The position numbers and the translations under genes are program-made. Positions 25,130 to 38,770 of a stretch of 64,000 bases of DNA are shown one piece after another. Origin of the DNA: Callaeas wilsoni (lineage: Eukaryota > Chordata > Aves > Passeriformes > Callaeidae); the NCBI GenBank assembly GCA_013398955.1, contig VWPU01004883.1, positions 1 through 64,000 on the forward strand, given 5' to 3'. Position 1 is the first letter of the stretch. Every line of letters begins with the position of its first letter. The notes beneath the pieces are model-generated. The model had not been told where the DNA came from. It saw only the letters and a program-made list of their open reading frames with translations, and did not search any database.

Positions 25130-25600
25130 GCTCGGCCCTAAACCCTTGGTCCCCCAGCGCCTCTCCCAATACCTGCTTTAACGCTCCCACTGACCCTTGC
25201 TTTCCTGATACCTCAGCACCCCCTTCCCAAAGTTTGATCCGCTCTTCCCAAATCCTTGTTCCCCCAAAGCCTCCTCCCGGAATCCTGACCACCCTTAACA
25301 CCCTCTCCCAGAATCCCTGACTCCCAGCACCCCTTCCCCGAATCCTTGACTCCCTCCGCAAATCCTTGTCCCCACAGATTCTCCGACCATCCTCAACAGC
25401 CCCTCCCCGAATCCTTGAGCCGCCAGAAACCCCTCCCCAAATCTCTGATCCGCTCTCCCCAAATCCTTGTTCCTCCTAAACTCCCTCCCTGAATCCCTTA
25501 TCACCCTCAGCATCCCCTCCCCGAATCCCTGACTCCCAGCGCCCCTGCCCCAAATCGCTGATCCCCCATCCCAATCCCTGACCCCCCTGCACCTCCGTCC
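25130..25600. repeat. Degenerate C-rich repeat in NUDT1 intron 1
   Basis: About 470 bases of imperfect repeats of a roughly 30-bp word of the type CAGCNCCCCTCCCCGAATCC followed by TTGACTCCC. There are at least a dozen diverged copies. A higher-order copy is visible: the block starting GATCCGCTC at 25236 recurs at 25447, about 211 bp later, followed by matching subunits. On the minus (NUDT1 sense) strand it is strongly G-rich with many GGG runs. Confidence 0.75.
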
Positions 25601-25614
25601 CTGTCCCCGCTCAC

Positions 25615-25700
25615 CTCAGCCGCACACTCGCGACTTTCCCGCCCGCCTCGGTGTCCCCCTCAGCCGCGGCCCGTCCCCGCTCTTCCCGCGCCGCCGCCGC
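25615..25700 (-). promoter_or_regulatory. NUDT1: Probable NUDT1 non-coding exon 1
   Basis: On the minus strand a strong donor, ctgag|gtgagc, ends an exon at 25615 inside the CpG-rich promoter. It would join to the acceptor at 25024, giving a non-coding first exon and a ~590-bp intron. The upstream (5') limit is a guess, since no transcription start can be read from sequence. Confidence 0.5.
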
Positions 25701-25752
25701 CCCGCCCGCGGCCGCCGTGAGGGGAGGCGGGACGGGGCGGGCTGAGGCGGCC

Positions 25753-27840
<2,088 letters not shown>

Positions 27841-28044
27841 AAGTCAAGAGCTGCAGATTCTCAGGCATTGATTGGAAATCTGAATTTAGCGGGTTTTTAA
27901 ATTGGCCCACCATTAAGGCCCTGGGAAAATTTGCTACTCTTCTTGAAGTCCATCAGGCTTTTTGAATACCTGTGGACAAAATGGTTGGGAATTGAGAGGA
28001 ATAATCTGAAAGGCAACCTCTGGGGCTGGTGTAATGGAAGTGAA

Positions 28045-28050
28045 AATAAA
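28045..28050 (+). terminator. MRM2: MRM2 poly(A) signal
   Basis: Canonical AATAAA 205 bases after the MRM2 stop codon, followed by a T-rich and TG-containing stretch. It is the only canonical signal in the short interval just after the stop. Confidence 0.75.
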
Positions 28051-28059
28051 ATGCTGATT

Positions 28060-28690
28060 ATATGAGTTTTTAATGCGTGCCTGAAAATCATTGCGCTGTT
28101 AATGCTGTCATACATGAGACTGACCATGAAGGTGATTGTTGGAACGTGAGGGAACAGCAAGGGGAGTTTGAGCCGTTCCAGTGCCTTTTAGAAGCTGATG
28201 CAGTTTGTTAGTGCATGTAAAAATAGAAAATGTTTCTGTGCACATCAGGACCTGCATCCTCATGTGGGAAATGTAACACAGCCATGTGAGAGGCACGGCT
28301 GACTCGGGAGTGTTCAGCCCCGTGGCTCTGCTGCCTTTCCTACAGACGCAGGTTTTATTTAGGGATTGCTGCTTCCTGCCACTCATAAATCCAGTCAATG
28401 GCAGTGGGACGGGGGTCCCTATGCAGATCATCTCCCCAGGGTTTTTTAGGGGTGACCAGGGGTGTTTCTCAGGTGAAAAGACAAGGTGTTCCTAAGATCC
28501 CGGTAGGGAGAATGACTGAATTGCCGGAAATCTCTTTGTACAAATAAATTTAGCTGCTGCCTTATCTGAAAGTGACAACTTTTGTATGAAATAGCACTTT
28601 TATCAGGCCGACTGTGGCATGAGTTATATGAAAGACAGTTTTTAAGAGACTCCCAGGCCTGTCTCATCATAAACAGCTCATTTGGGGCCG
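28060..28690. other. MRM2-MAD1L1 intergenic interval
   Basis: About 630 bases of ordinary AT-balanced DNA between the MRM2 poly(A) signal and the MAD1L1 CpG island. I recognise nothing specific in it. Confidence 0.6.
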
Positions 28691-28739
28691 CTTACAGGAG
28701 GAGGAGGAGGGCGCGGGGTTTTTTGGGAGGCAGGCCGAG

Positions 28740-28908
28740 CTCCAAGTTCCATCGCACCTTGTCGGGGCATTACGGTAGTGCTGCGCGCGTAATCCCGCCG
28801 TTACGGCTGCCGGCGCCGCCGCTCTCGCGAGAGGCGGGCGCGGAGATCCCGCGAGATCCCGTGGCCCGGGCGAGGAGGGAGATCCAAGCGGGGCGCGCGC
28901 CGCGGCGG
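28740..28908 (+). promoter_or_regulatory. MAD1L1: Probable MAD1L1 non-coding exon 1
   Basis: The end at 28908 is set by the donor cgg|gtgagc. The start is only approximate. It would splice to the acceptor at 30056, giving a short four-base leader before the ATG in the next exon. Other non-coding exons may exist, for example one ending at a donor-like cag|gtgcat at 29250. Confidence 0.45.
28823..28832. promoter_or_regulatory. TCTCGCGAGA palindrome (BANP/Kaiso-type motif)
   Basis: A perfect 10-bp palindrome at the centre of the MAD1L1 CpG island. This motif is known in vertebrates as a strong activating element of CpG-island housekeeping promoters bound by BANP when unmethylated, and earlier linked to ZBTB33/Kaiso. 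Confidence 0.8.
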
Positions 28909-28919
28909 GTGAGCGGCCG

Positions 28920-29005
28920 AGGGAGGGACGGGGGAGGCGGAGAGAGGGGGAGACAGCGGGAGGAACATAGGGAGAGACAGAGAGAGAAACAGAGAGAGGC
29001 AGCGG
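28920..29005 (+). repeat. Purine-rich GA tract
   Basis: Irregular GGGA/GAGA/GACAGAGA sequence of about 85 bp just downstream of the probable first-exon donor. Simple low complexity. Confidence 0.7.
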
Positions 29006-30056
29006 GAGGGCTCCGGCCGCGCCTGTCCCACCCCGCTCCCACCCGCCGGGAGCCGTGCCGGCGAACCCCCCAGAGCTGCCCCGTGCCCGCCGCGGCCGCT
29101 GTCGGTGTTCGCTGCCCGGCGAGGGTCCCTGGGTGCCCCGAGGGAGCCTCGGCCGCGGCGGTTTCTGAACCGGGCCGGGTCACACACCTCCCAGTCGTCT
29201 TAGTTGTTCGGAGGTTTGAGAACAGGCTTGCTGGAGCTACCTGTTGGCAGGTGCATTTGGTACTCCAGCGCTCAGTTTGGGTTTTGGCAGAGCTGTTGCT
29301 TCCGCGCCGCTCTCGTGCCTCCTCCTTGTGATGCTGTAAATCCAAACAATAACTGCTGTGTAACCCCGAGAGCGCAGGAGCCCGGAGGTGGCCCCAGGTC
29401 TCTGTCTGTGGTACGAGCCGTGTGGATGTTGTGGCCACCTTTCCTGGTCCTGGACCTTTTTCGGTGTTTCTGGGGATTTATGGAGCGTGCAGTCACTGGA
29501 GGGACTCACTTAAGGCTTCCTGAAATCTCCTGGGAAGCCTTGCAGGGTTTTCTGAGCTCCAGGTTTGATTTATCTTTGGCCTTTTAGTTAGTAGCCTTCT
29601 GAATGTGAAGGAAGAGTTGCAAAAACTTATATGTAAATAATGAGATGCAGTTTCACTTACACAAGTGATCAGTGGACTTGGGAAGACTTCTTGCTGGAAA
29701 TTAGAGTCCAAAGTGCTTCTGGGAAAGCAGAATCAAGTTGTGTAGCAGGAAGGGTTTGCTGCTACTGTGGAGTTAATTCTCCTGCCCCCATCAGCTTCAA
29801 ACGTTTGGGGGAAAAACAATGAGTTTGGTTTGGTCAGAGAAGAAAAGGCTCATCTTTTTCTCATTTCAGAGACCCACAACTTCAGCCTGGGTGGGGTTGT
29901 GTTTTCTGTGGGTCCCCGCAGTGATTTGCAGTTTGATTTTTACCCTGTAGATTGGAAGACCTTGTGTTTTGTATTTTCTCAGGGCAGTGATGGATCCCTC
30001 TTTAGCAGAGCAGCTTGCTCTGAATGTTTTGCTGATGATTTTCTGTCCATTTCCAG

Positions 30057-30210
30057 AACCATGGAGGACTTGGAAAATAATACCACTGTCTTCTCCACCT
30101 TGAGATCCCTCAACAACTTCATTTCACAGCGTATGGAGGGGGTGTCTGGGCTGGCTACTCCAGGATCATCTCAAAGCTCCTTACAGATGCAGTACCAGCA
30201 GAGGATGCAG
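30057..30210 (+). CDS. MAD1L1: MAD1L1 first coding exon
   Basis: Acceptor tttccag before 30057, leader aacc, ATG 30061-30063, donor cag|gtgagg after 30210. Encodes residues 1-50, including [13 protein letters not shown] and the end MQYQQRMQ. Confidence 0.95.
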
Positions 30211-33200
30211 GTGAGGAGCCCTCAGCTTGGTGATAGCTGCAGTATCACTTCAGTGTGGTCGTGTGCTCCTTTTGATTCCAGGAGTCGGGAATTTCCTTCA
30301 GGTCTGACCATTGTTTCTGAAATTGATGTTCTGAAATTGGCACAAACTCAATAAAGGAAGCTTGCTATCAACAGTTTGGAATCTTTTCCAGAATATATTT
30401 AACTTTGTTTTTTTCAGTGTCAGATAGATGTATTTCTGTTTTGTAAAAGTTCAAGAAAGGTCCTTTGAATTTATTCCCTGCTGGTTATATCTGTGTACCA
30501 GCTCAGGAAATGAAATTGTGACTTGTTTTCATATTGCTGAACAAAGGAGCTTTATATCGTAAGGTTTTTCTAGTAAGACACTTTGTTACCTTTTTTCAGG
30601 ATTTAAAGGCTTCTTTGCCTGGACACATCCAGGAGACTTGCATTGTGCTGTGGCTTTGATATGCAAACCAGTTGTGCTTTTTTATCCACTTCCATTTGGA
30701 TCCACCTGGGTTATTTACCTTTTTTTTTTCCTGTTAGCTGCTTCAGTCTCATAAAGCATCAAGTAAATTGACATCTTAGATCCCAGGGAGTGTTTATTAG
30801 GCTGGAATGAAGTTTCTTTATTCTGTATCTTAATATAATTTCTATTTCAGCCTCTAAGTACAGAATAAGCATTTTTTTTAATGTAAATCTGCTTTGCATT
30901 TGGAATGCTGACAAAAATTTAAGCTTTTTCTGTCTGTGCTACATCTCTGGTGGCAGCAGCAGTTAGAGGAGGCTCTCTCTGGTTGGAGTCTCCATTAACT
31001 GTGTGTTGGATGTACAGCACCAGGACCTGAGGAATTCTCTTAGTATTGTCTGTGCTCTCAGGTAATTTGAATGAAAAAATGAAGCGTAATGTTGTAGAGG
31101 TTGTATAAAAACATGTTCTTTTGCTCAGAAGTTACATTTTATTGGGAGCATAATCTGTGCTTCCTAAACTTGGGGAGTTCATAATTAACTTTTTAGAGAG
31201 ACAAGTAGATTTTGTCAGACAACATCTAGAGACTGAGAAATTCTGAAGGATTTGGAATTAATTTCTTTCCGATTGATGTGGGTTTATGAGCACGGTGTTG
31301 AGCTCTTGATTTCCCCATCTGCAGCTGGTGTGAGAAGTACCACAAATTTGGTGATCATTTGTAAAATGGCACATTGTTGTCAGCTGAGCAGTACGGGGTG
31401 GGAGGCACGATGATGTTGCTGTGCTGTTAATGGTGTGCAATGTCCCTTTTCACACATGAACTGGCCAGCTGGAAGAACAAGCTGGGCAGATCCACTCCAA
31501 GTCACAGCTGCTGCAGGTGGAAAGGGAGAAGATGCAGATGGAGCTGAGCCACAAACGAGCTCGCATCGAGCTGGAGAAGGCAGCTAATACCAACGCCAGG
31601 AACTATGAGGTGAGTGGGATGTCTGCACATGGCTTGGGATCATTGGCCTAAGCCAGAACACCTGGAGAGCATTTACATTGGTGTTTTGGTTTGGTTCAGG
31701 GATGTGCTCTCCACTTCTCACGTGCTGTGCTTTGGTTTGCAGTGGACTGTCTCAGAATGTGTATAGTTACTCTTTTTTGGAGTGAAACTAAATTGAAAGA
31801 TGCGCTCCAGGAGCAAGCCTGGTGTTCTCCAACTGCTAATGGGCACTGTCTTCAGAGCAGGACTTCAGTGGATCTGGAATGCATTTACTGCAGAGCTGGT
31901 GGTGGTGGTGTGGGTGTCAAGTTGCCAGCAGCAGCAGATCTGCAGAACTGCTCTGCAGGTCCCCTCTCAGTGCACTGCACTAACTTGCTAACGTGCACAG
32001 GAGTGTGAACTTGGAGCCTCGTTAGGTTCACAGACTGATGATCTGATCACTGGATTCTGTTAGCTTAGCACTAAAGTTGTCATGGGTAGCAATAACAAAA
32101 GAGATTTGTTATTTGTTTCTCCCAGAAGTATTTAATCATTTTGCTCCTAGAAGAGTTTAAACTTCTGCTGGCACAATTGCAAGCGTTTGGTTTGTGTGAC
32201 TGTAATTAATTGGAATGGCAGCGGTGCCAGCCGTGCAGTGTCACGCAAGAGAGCCTGCACTGATAAAACAGTGAGCCTCACTCAGGGACTAATAGCTTTT
32301 ATTGGGTTCTGCTTTTCTGCCCACATATGTTTGCTTAACAACGTTACTGAAATGAGCTGTAGATCAGTGGCTTTTGTAGCATAATAAAAGTCTTCTATGT
32401 GGGTGATTATTGAAAAAGAAATCTGTAAAAAATAATAAGTATGTTTTGTTGTATTTTATGAGGATGCTGGGTGACAGATTTAGTGTGTGGTTGTGAAATA
32501 GGGAGTCAGTGACTAAATTCCTCCTTTCTCTGAAGTCAGGTGATGTGGGATTAAGCCAGGAAGAGTTCAAACTGGAATGTAGCTGAGTCAGTCACAGAAA
32601 CCCTTGAAATACTGGTACAAAAAAAGGGAGCAGCATTAATCCAGCACTGTGGTAATTACCCTGCTCAGATTCTGTGTTTTTCTGAGTCATGTGGATAAAG
32701 GTTTTAGGAACCTCACACTGCTTTGCATAATCCTTGCTTACTATGCAAATCCATGTCTCAAGTTGCTTTGATTAGCAAAGCAATTTACTGTGCATTTTTT
32801 CAATAGGTATCAATCAATTTGTGGTAGGAATAAACTGAAATGGTATGTGAAAGGTTGTCAGACCGCAAAAATATTTATTGTATTAGTTGATAAGATTTTC
32901 TTTTAAATGGCCTCAATTCCAGAAGTTGCAGAGGGAAGTTTGTCTTATTAACCCAACTGTTGAGATGTGAGTTTCTGAAAGTCAATTTGCTGTGCATGGC
33001 TCAGCTTTAAATTGCAGATTTAAATGTTTTCATCTTTGATCTACTGGAGAGTGTGCAGTGGAGTCTGTGAAGCCACATCTGTATTCTCATAGTTATGTCT
33101 TAGTGTAAGAGATTTGGAAGACTTGGTCTCTTAATTTTCCAGCTCCATTTCCTTGGGTAATTCCTTGGGTAATTCCATTGAGCTGCTGCTATAAGATTTT

Positions 33201-36200
33201 TGTCCTTGCTAGGTTAATGCTGTGGTCTGAGTAACTTTGCTTCATGATGAGGCAATTACCATTGGTGATTGGATAATGAGGAATGAAGACTGAAGAAAGA
33301 AAAATGGCTTCACCTTCCTGCTGCTTTCTTCTTATGTCTCTTTGTGTTTTTTCCCTTGGCAAGCGAGAGGCCGACCGTAACCAGGAGCTGCTCACGCGCA
33401 TAAAGCAGTACCAGGAAAGGGAAACAGAGGCTGAAAATAAACTGAAAGAACAAATGGAGATGAGCAAATCTTACAAGAAGAGCATGGAGACAATGAGTAA
33501 GAAGCTGCAAGAGAAGGAGAGCAAATTAGCCGAAGCTAATGAAGTAAGAACAGAATAATTTTTAATCCAACCATAGCTTCAGGTGGCTTTGCACTTCTTG
33601 TGACTTGAAAATGCCCTTCTTGATTAAAAAAAAACCTCAAGCAAAATAACTGGAACATTTTGTTCATCGCCTGAAAATGGATAAACCCTGGTGGTGTGTG
33701 TCTTTTCTGTCGAAGTTTAGAACCAAACCAAGCCCAGACACAAATGAGCAGGTCAGCAGGAGAAGAGATTTCTTAGGCAAGCTGATATGGAGAAGGAGAA
33801 AAATGTATGAGGCAACATACAGCATCTGGGTTCAGAAGTGTGAAGAAAGGGACAGTGGTGGAGGAGATAATATGGGAAAGTGTTCAGGGAAGTAGGGAGA
33901 ATGGTAGAGTGGATGAGACCAACGTTAAGAACAAAGCATGTCTTCCTGAAGTGTCTTAAATGCCTGTGGCATTCTACTGCAGAATGAGTGCTTGGGTAAC
34001 AGTTTCAGTTTACTTGGATGCCCAGACCGTCTTGTCAACCCTCAGCCTTCTCAGATATCATCATAGTTAAGTTCAGCTATTTAATTTTCCTGTTTAATTT
34101 GGTTTCCTGCACCAGTTGTGGATCAGCAATCAGTAAGTCCTTAAGCCCTGCTCCTGCCTAGGTGTCACTGGAAATGTAGCTATGTGATAAAGCAGGTAAA
34201 CAGATGTAATGTTCCAGTTATTAGTGATTAAAACCAGGGAGACACTGATGGTATGTAAGAGAAACTAAACCCACCTGATAGATGTGTGCTGCAGTTCAGT
34301 TTCTGTGTCCTTTTATTTCCATCTCCATCAGTATCAAGATGAGAACCCTACATATGTAATGTTTTGAGATTTTTCTTTTTCTCTGTTACAGGGAGCTGAG
34401 TAATGGCTGTTGGAAACAAACCTGTGAGCTTTTCTTTAGAGTTAATATATTTAGAAAAAAACCATCTGACTTTAAAGTTTGATATTTTTCATTCCAGTTT
34501 GAGGTCACCCATTTAAGAGATAATGTAAATGACAATTTGGATGGCAAATGAAAGTGCAAAATTATTTTCTCTTGCATTTGTTTGAGGTAGGCTTGCAGTT
34601 CTGAAGGTTTGCAAGAGTGTGGGATTGTTTCTAAGATTGTGTTAGTACTTTTTAGTTGGAAATTATTTCTATCACCATCCGTAATATCCGGCCTGGAGAC
34701 ACGGCCTTGTGTGTTTATGCTCTTTTTTTTTCCCCCCGTTAATTCAGACAATCACTGTATTGAAGGGGAAAATATCAGAGCTGCAATGGAATATAATGAA
34801 CCAAGAGATGCAGATGACAAGCCAAGACTCTCAGAAGCAGGAACTGATGGAGCAGCTGGATGTTGAAAAAAAGTAAGCAAGGGATGAATGACTGTAGGGA
34901 GAAAAAGGCAAACAGAACTTCAGTCTTGTGCAGCTGTCATCACTCAGAAAACTTTCAACAGCGTTTGATTTCTGCTCTTCAAAGGGGTTCTTTGATCTGG
35001 GTGTGCAGGTTATAACCGTTGTTTGAAACCAGCTCTGAGGTGCAATTTTAATTGTACCTTGAGGAAAAAAACCCACAAACTTGAGCTTTAAATCTCAGTG
35101 ATGTTTCATGTTCCTGGTGGAGACTTAACAGAAGGCACGCGGGTGGGAAAGGCTGGTCTGAACTTTATGGACCAAACAGAACAAAAATATCAAACCTTAA
35201 ATCACAGTGGAGGGGTAATTGAAAGTTACGAGTATGTTTTTCCTTGCTTACTAACTTCAGCTTGTCAGTTCCAAAGTTGGGAAGTTTTGTTTACTCTGAG
35301 TGTATATTTGTTGTTTTCAGAGTTAAAGTGGCTTGATTTTTGTATCTTTCTCAATGTGCATCTTTGTATTAAGATGAATGAATATTTTTGTCTCTACATT
35401 AGAGGGAGCTGATATGACTGTGAGACTGAAACAGAGAAAATGCTATATAAGAGTACCATTTACTTTGTTAGTGCTGTTTGACTCTCTTGGTCAGAGACTT
35501 CTGAAGGTGGGTTATTTCTGGTACTGATTTCTGGGTGCTCAAGTGCCTCTTGTGTCTTCCTCTAACAGGAAATGGCAGGAGGCAAGTCAGCAAATCCAGA
35601 CACTGCAAGCAAGCCAGTCCTTACTGGCAGAATATGAACAGAAGATTAAGGTAAGAAACCTTGCGACCTACATAAAACTTTAGATTTTAATTCCTTCAGT
35701 GGAAGAATAGAATGCTGCTTTTTAAAAAATTGGCTGTTGCGGAAGTAAAAGGTTAGTTTGTCATATAAGTACCTGAGTTGGTTGCTAGAAAGAGTTGAGC
35801 TTGGGTGGACCAGGCTATCTACAATTAGCTGTAACATGACACTTTGCCTTTGTTGTCTCGATTGAAAAAAAATGCGCTTTCTCTATAGAAGAGTGATTTA
35901 TATCATTATGCAGTGCTCTGGAGGAATGCTCTTTTTGGTCTTGTGCCACAGCACAAATTGGCTCTGCAAAAGAATGCTTCTAGAGTGATCTTTTTTCAAG
36001 TGGTATCTGATGAGCCAGCTACAGTTATTTTCTGCTTCCCAAAAAATCCTTCCTCTGCAGTTGTGTTTAGAAAGTGCAATTACTTGTAAAGTTTTCAAAA
36101 CCACACTAACTTAAATGTCACTATAGAGATGCTTTATGGTCTTCCAAATGAGCACATAGGTTGGTGGGAGTGTATCTTTTTAGTTTGTCTTGTCTTCCTG

Positions 36201-38770
36201 GCAGAGGTAGACATGGAGAGTTACTTTGGTTTGAGCAGTGCTGACAGTGGCATTGCCTTGCTGTGAAACCAGCCTGATTGCAAGTGGAGACTTTCTCCAT
36301 TGAAATAAAAGGATGGAAAACAGGATATAAGTCTGCAACACAGCCCTAAATAATTTGGTTTTTTAGTGGAAAACCCCCCAACATTTACCATAATGTTAAA
36401 ATACACATTTGTGTTTCTTTCCATGCCTAATTCTTGCAGGCCATTGAAATGCCTCTCTCTGCACTTCATTGATGGAGGGATAGAGAACAAGAAAATCACA
36501 AATTCGGTTCAGTTGATAGAAGATCATTTTAATGAGTAACTGAGGTTTTTTTGTTATGAACTTGGGCTAAGCAGGTGTAGAGAAGAGACCAGCCCAGGTG
36601 TTACAAGTGCAACAAGAGTCATCCCTGCTTTGAGCATGGATTGGACCACATGACCTTCTGAGTTCCTTCCAACTCTTTCAAGTCCTTGATTTGAGCTTGA
36701 AAGGTACAATGCAGAAGTAGCTCTTACAAATTCCAACTTACTCATTGCTGTCCTGTTCTCATCCCACGTTTTCCAGGATCTGGAGCAGAAGTTGTCCCAG
36801 CAGGAACATGATGCTCTAATTGTCAAGAACATGAAGGCAGAACTGGCTCGTTTCCCAAAAATGGAGCGTGAATTGCGCCAGCTCAGGGAGGAAAATGCCT
36901 ACTTCAGGTGAAGGAAGGGTTCAGTTGCTGAGGGTTGTGTTCTTCTGTACATGCTACAGCTGCACTGTCTGCACTTTCACATCTCTCTGTAGGGTTTCCA
37001 CATGGGAAAGCTCAGAAGGAAGTATTCCATATAAATGCTGCATGTGAATTGAGAGAGTGGTGTTGTGGTGCTTACTAGATGAGAGCATCTGACAAGATCT
37101 GAGGAATCTTCTTGAACACAGGAGCCTCACAGAATGTGCATTGATTGTTCTGGGTGGTGATTTCAGTTTGTTGGAACAAAATTCAGTGTTTAAAGGTAGT
37201 GATGAACTCCATACAGCTTGAGGAAAGAATTTCCTGTAGGGAAAAGAGGCAGCTGAACGTTTCTTTAATAACTGGTTTTGTTAAGCTATTGTTATGACTG
37301 TTTTAAAGACCTGTTATTCCAGAAAGTGTTTTGTTCAAATTTCTAAAGCACTCTGATATAGCCCTTGGTAGAGTAGGCTTTCTGGATTTCCAAAGTGGCA
37401 ATCAATTTCGAAAATTAAATGATATGTAATTTGCAATACATTCCCTTAAAGTGTTGGGTGTTTTTTTGTTGTTGTTTGAGTTTTTTAAATTACGTGAGTC
37501 ATCTTGCCAGCTTTTTCTTTTTCTAAAATTAAGTAATTTTCCTAGGTTTTGGTCTTGTAGTTATATCATTATAATTTTAAATGGTTTATCTTGGAATTTT
37601 TTCTCATGCTTGTTTTTTGTACACTGAAACATACCAGCAGGTTAAAGGTGATTTGTTTTTAAACAGTTTTATTTCACCCTTGTACACCTCTGTTGAAGTG
37701 AAACCGAGCAGTGCTCCAAAGCCCAGGTCTGTAGTGCTTGCTCTGCTCCAGCCCTGCATCCAGCCAGACTGAAAAGCAGAGTTTGGAGACTTTTGTTACC
37801 CTTGCTTTGACAAATAGTAAAGCAGACACAAAGCTTCAGCTTGTTTGGACATAATTAGGATGGTACTTAGAGTAGAAAAAAAATAATTTCAATAAAACTG
37901 TATTTTTTTTTGTAGCAGTGGCTTTGCAGTGAAGGTTCTAGAAGTGAGTCAGTTGAATGTCTGTTCGATGTCATGATTCCCTTGGGATTCCTCTATGTCT
38001 GGAAGTTTGTGAAGGGGAATTGAGTTGCATGAATCTTTAGTAATTGTCTCTCTCTTTGCCACAGGGAAATGAAAGAAAACAATGGTTTGCTTAAAGAGGA
38101 AGTGGAAGGTCTCCAAAGAAAACTGGAACGCTATGAGAAAGTCCAAGCACAGCTAGTGACTGTGGAATTGGAAAATGAGGTGAGGAGCTGGGAACATCTG
38201 GTGGATGAGCAGAACAGCAGTTTCCTTTATTGCCTGTCCTGACTTTTAGGCTCTTCCTGTATTGTGTTACTTAAGATATGATACCTCCTTTAATTAATGG
38301 GCTCGAACCAGGCATTCCCAAAATGAAAAGTCAGCATGAGGGGAGTTATGGCAAGGAAGGTGTAAAAGGCAAAAGGATATCTACAGTTCAGCTGGAGATT
38401 TCCTGTAAAGAATAATCTCATCATAGTGTCTATTTTAGCCTTGATGTTTCTCTTTTACCTTTTGCTGGAAAGGCTTTTTTTGGCATCAGGCTCTGTCCAG
38501 ACGTGGTGGTGTGGAACAGGTGTGTGGTGAGAACCTTGGTACCCAGGGCTGCAGAATGACAAACTGAAAGTGCTGGATAGGATCAGAAAATCCACTGGAG
38601 GAGAAGGAATGACACTTGACTTTGAATGGAGGATTGTGAGGAAACTCTGGAAAGTGAGCCGTTAGAACATTTGTCTGTGTCTAACTCTACTTTTAATCTT
38701 TACTTTAGAAGCTTCTGGGAAAGTTACAAAGCTGGGAGAAACTGGACCAGAGCACTGGCTTAAATATCAG
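30061..38770 (+). CDS. MAD1L1: MAD1L1 (MAD1), spindle checkpoint coiled-coil protein, N-terminal half
   Basis: Eight exons: 30061-30210, 31469-31609, 33364-33543, 34748-34872, 35569-35650, 36777-36907, 38065-38179 and 38709-38770. They join in phase to 328 residues plus two bases. Human MAD1 has 718 aa, so the C-terminal half continues beyond the window, including the MAD2-interaction motif and the RWD-like C-terminal domain. The visible part starts [20 protein letters not shown] and is almost entirely charged heptad coiled coil. MAD1 sits at nuclear pores in interphase and at unattached kinetochores in mitosis. There it recruits and templates MAD2 to produce the anaphase inhibitor. ATG 30061 has a good context (ACCATGG) four bases into its exon. 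No frameshift is seen. Confidence 0.95.
31469..31609 (+). CDS. MAD1L1: MAD1L1 exon, residues 51-97
   Basis: Acceptor ggccag before 31469 and donor gag|gtgagt after 31609. Forty-seven codons of coiled coil containing [20 protein letters not shown], phase 0 on both sides. Confidence 0.95.
33364..33543 (+). CDS. MAD1L1: MAD1L1 exon, residues 98-157
   Basis: Acceptor ttggcaag before 33364 and donor gaa|gtaaga after 33543. Sixty codons with the conserved start [21 protein letters not shown] coiled coil. Confidence 0.94.
34748..34872 (+). CDS. MAD1L1: MAD1L1 exon, residues 158-198
   Basis: Acceptor attcag before 34748 and donor aa|gtaagc after 34872, leaving two bases of a Lys codon. Contains [18 protein letters not shown]. 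Confidence 0.93.
35569..35650 (+). CDS. MAD1L1: MAD1L1 exon, residues 199-226
   Basis: Acceptor taacag before 35569 and donor aag|gtaaga after 35650. The first base completes Lys199, then [19 protein letters not shown] and the end EQKIK. Confidence 0.93.
36600..36690 (+). mobile_element. CR1 LINE 3'-end fragment
   Basis: In the MAD1L1 intron 35651-36776, a stretch reading CATCCCTGCTTTGAGCATGG, ATTGGACC-A-CATGACCTTCTGAG, then TTCCTTCCAACTCT matches the 3' part of avian CR1 in + orientation. It is diverged and strongly truncated. Confidence 0.8.
36777..36907 (+). CDS. MAD1L1: MAD1L1 exon, residues 227-269
   Basis: Acceptor ttccag before 36777 and donor ag|gtgaag after 36907. Includes DLEQKLSLQ-like DLEQKLSQQ and [12 protein letters not shown], both conserved in vertebrate MAD1. 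Confidence 0.95.
38065..38179 (+). CDS. MAD1L1: MAD1L1 exon, residues 270-308
   Basis: Acceptor ccacag before 38065 and donor gag|gtgagg after 38179. The first base completes Arg270, then [20 protein letters not shown]. Confidence 0.95.
38709..38770 (+). CDS. MAD1L1: MAD1L1 exon, residues 309-328 (last in window)
   Basis: Acceptor tttag before 38709 and donor ag|gtatgt after 38770, leaving two bases of an Arg codon. Encodes [20 protein letters not shown]. The expected next exon (mammalian TPEDLSR..) is not found in the remaining 25 kb. Confidence 0.94.

Larger units (their letters stand above)
28690..29200. promoter_or_regulatory. MAD1L1: MAD1L1 CpG-island promoter
   Basis: A CpG-dense block of ~500 bp precedes the first coding exon of MAD1L1. 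It contains a TCTCGCGAGA palindrome, a second CGCGAGAT half-site at 28850-28857, and a good donor gcgg|gtgagc ending a probable non-coding exon 1 at 28908. A purine-rich (GA)n-like tract follows at 28920-29005. No TATA box is seen. Confidence 0.8.

Noticed and set aside
28582..29331. 249-codon open frame on + across the MAD1L1 CpG island, and 222- and 128-codon frames opposite
   Set aside because: Long open frames are expected in GC-rich islands. Composition is Arg/Ala/Pro-biased in every frame, there is no domain, and they overlap the promoter and probable non-coding exon.
29767..30354. 195-codon open frame containing the MAD1L1 start
   Set aside because: It is the first coding exon (30057-30210) read through into flanking introns. 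Strong acceptor and donor sites bound the real exon.
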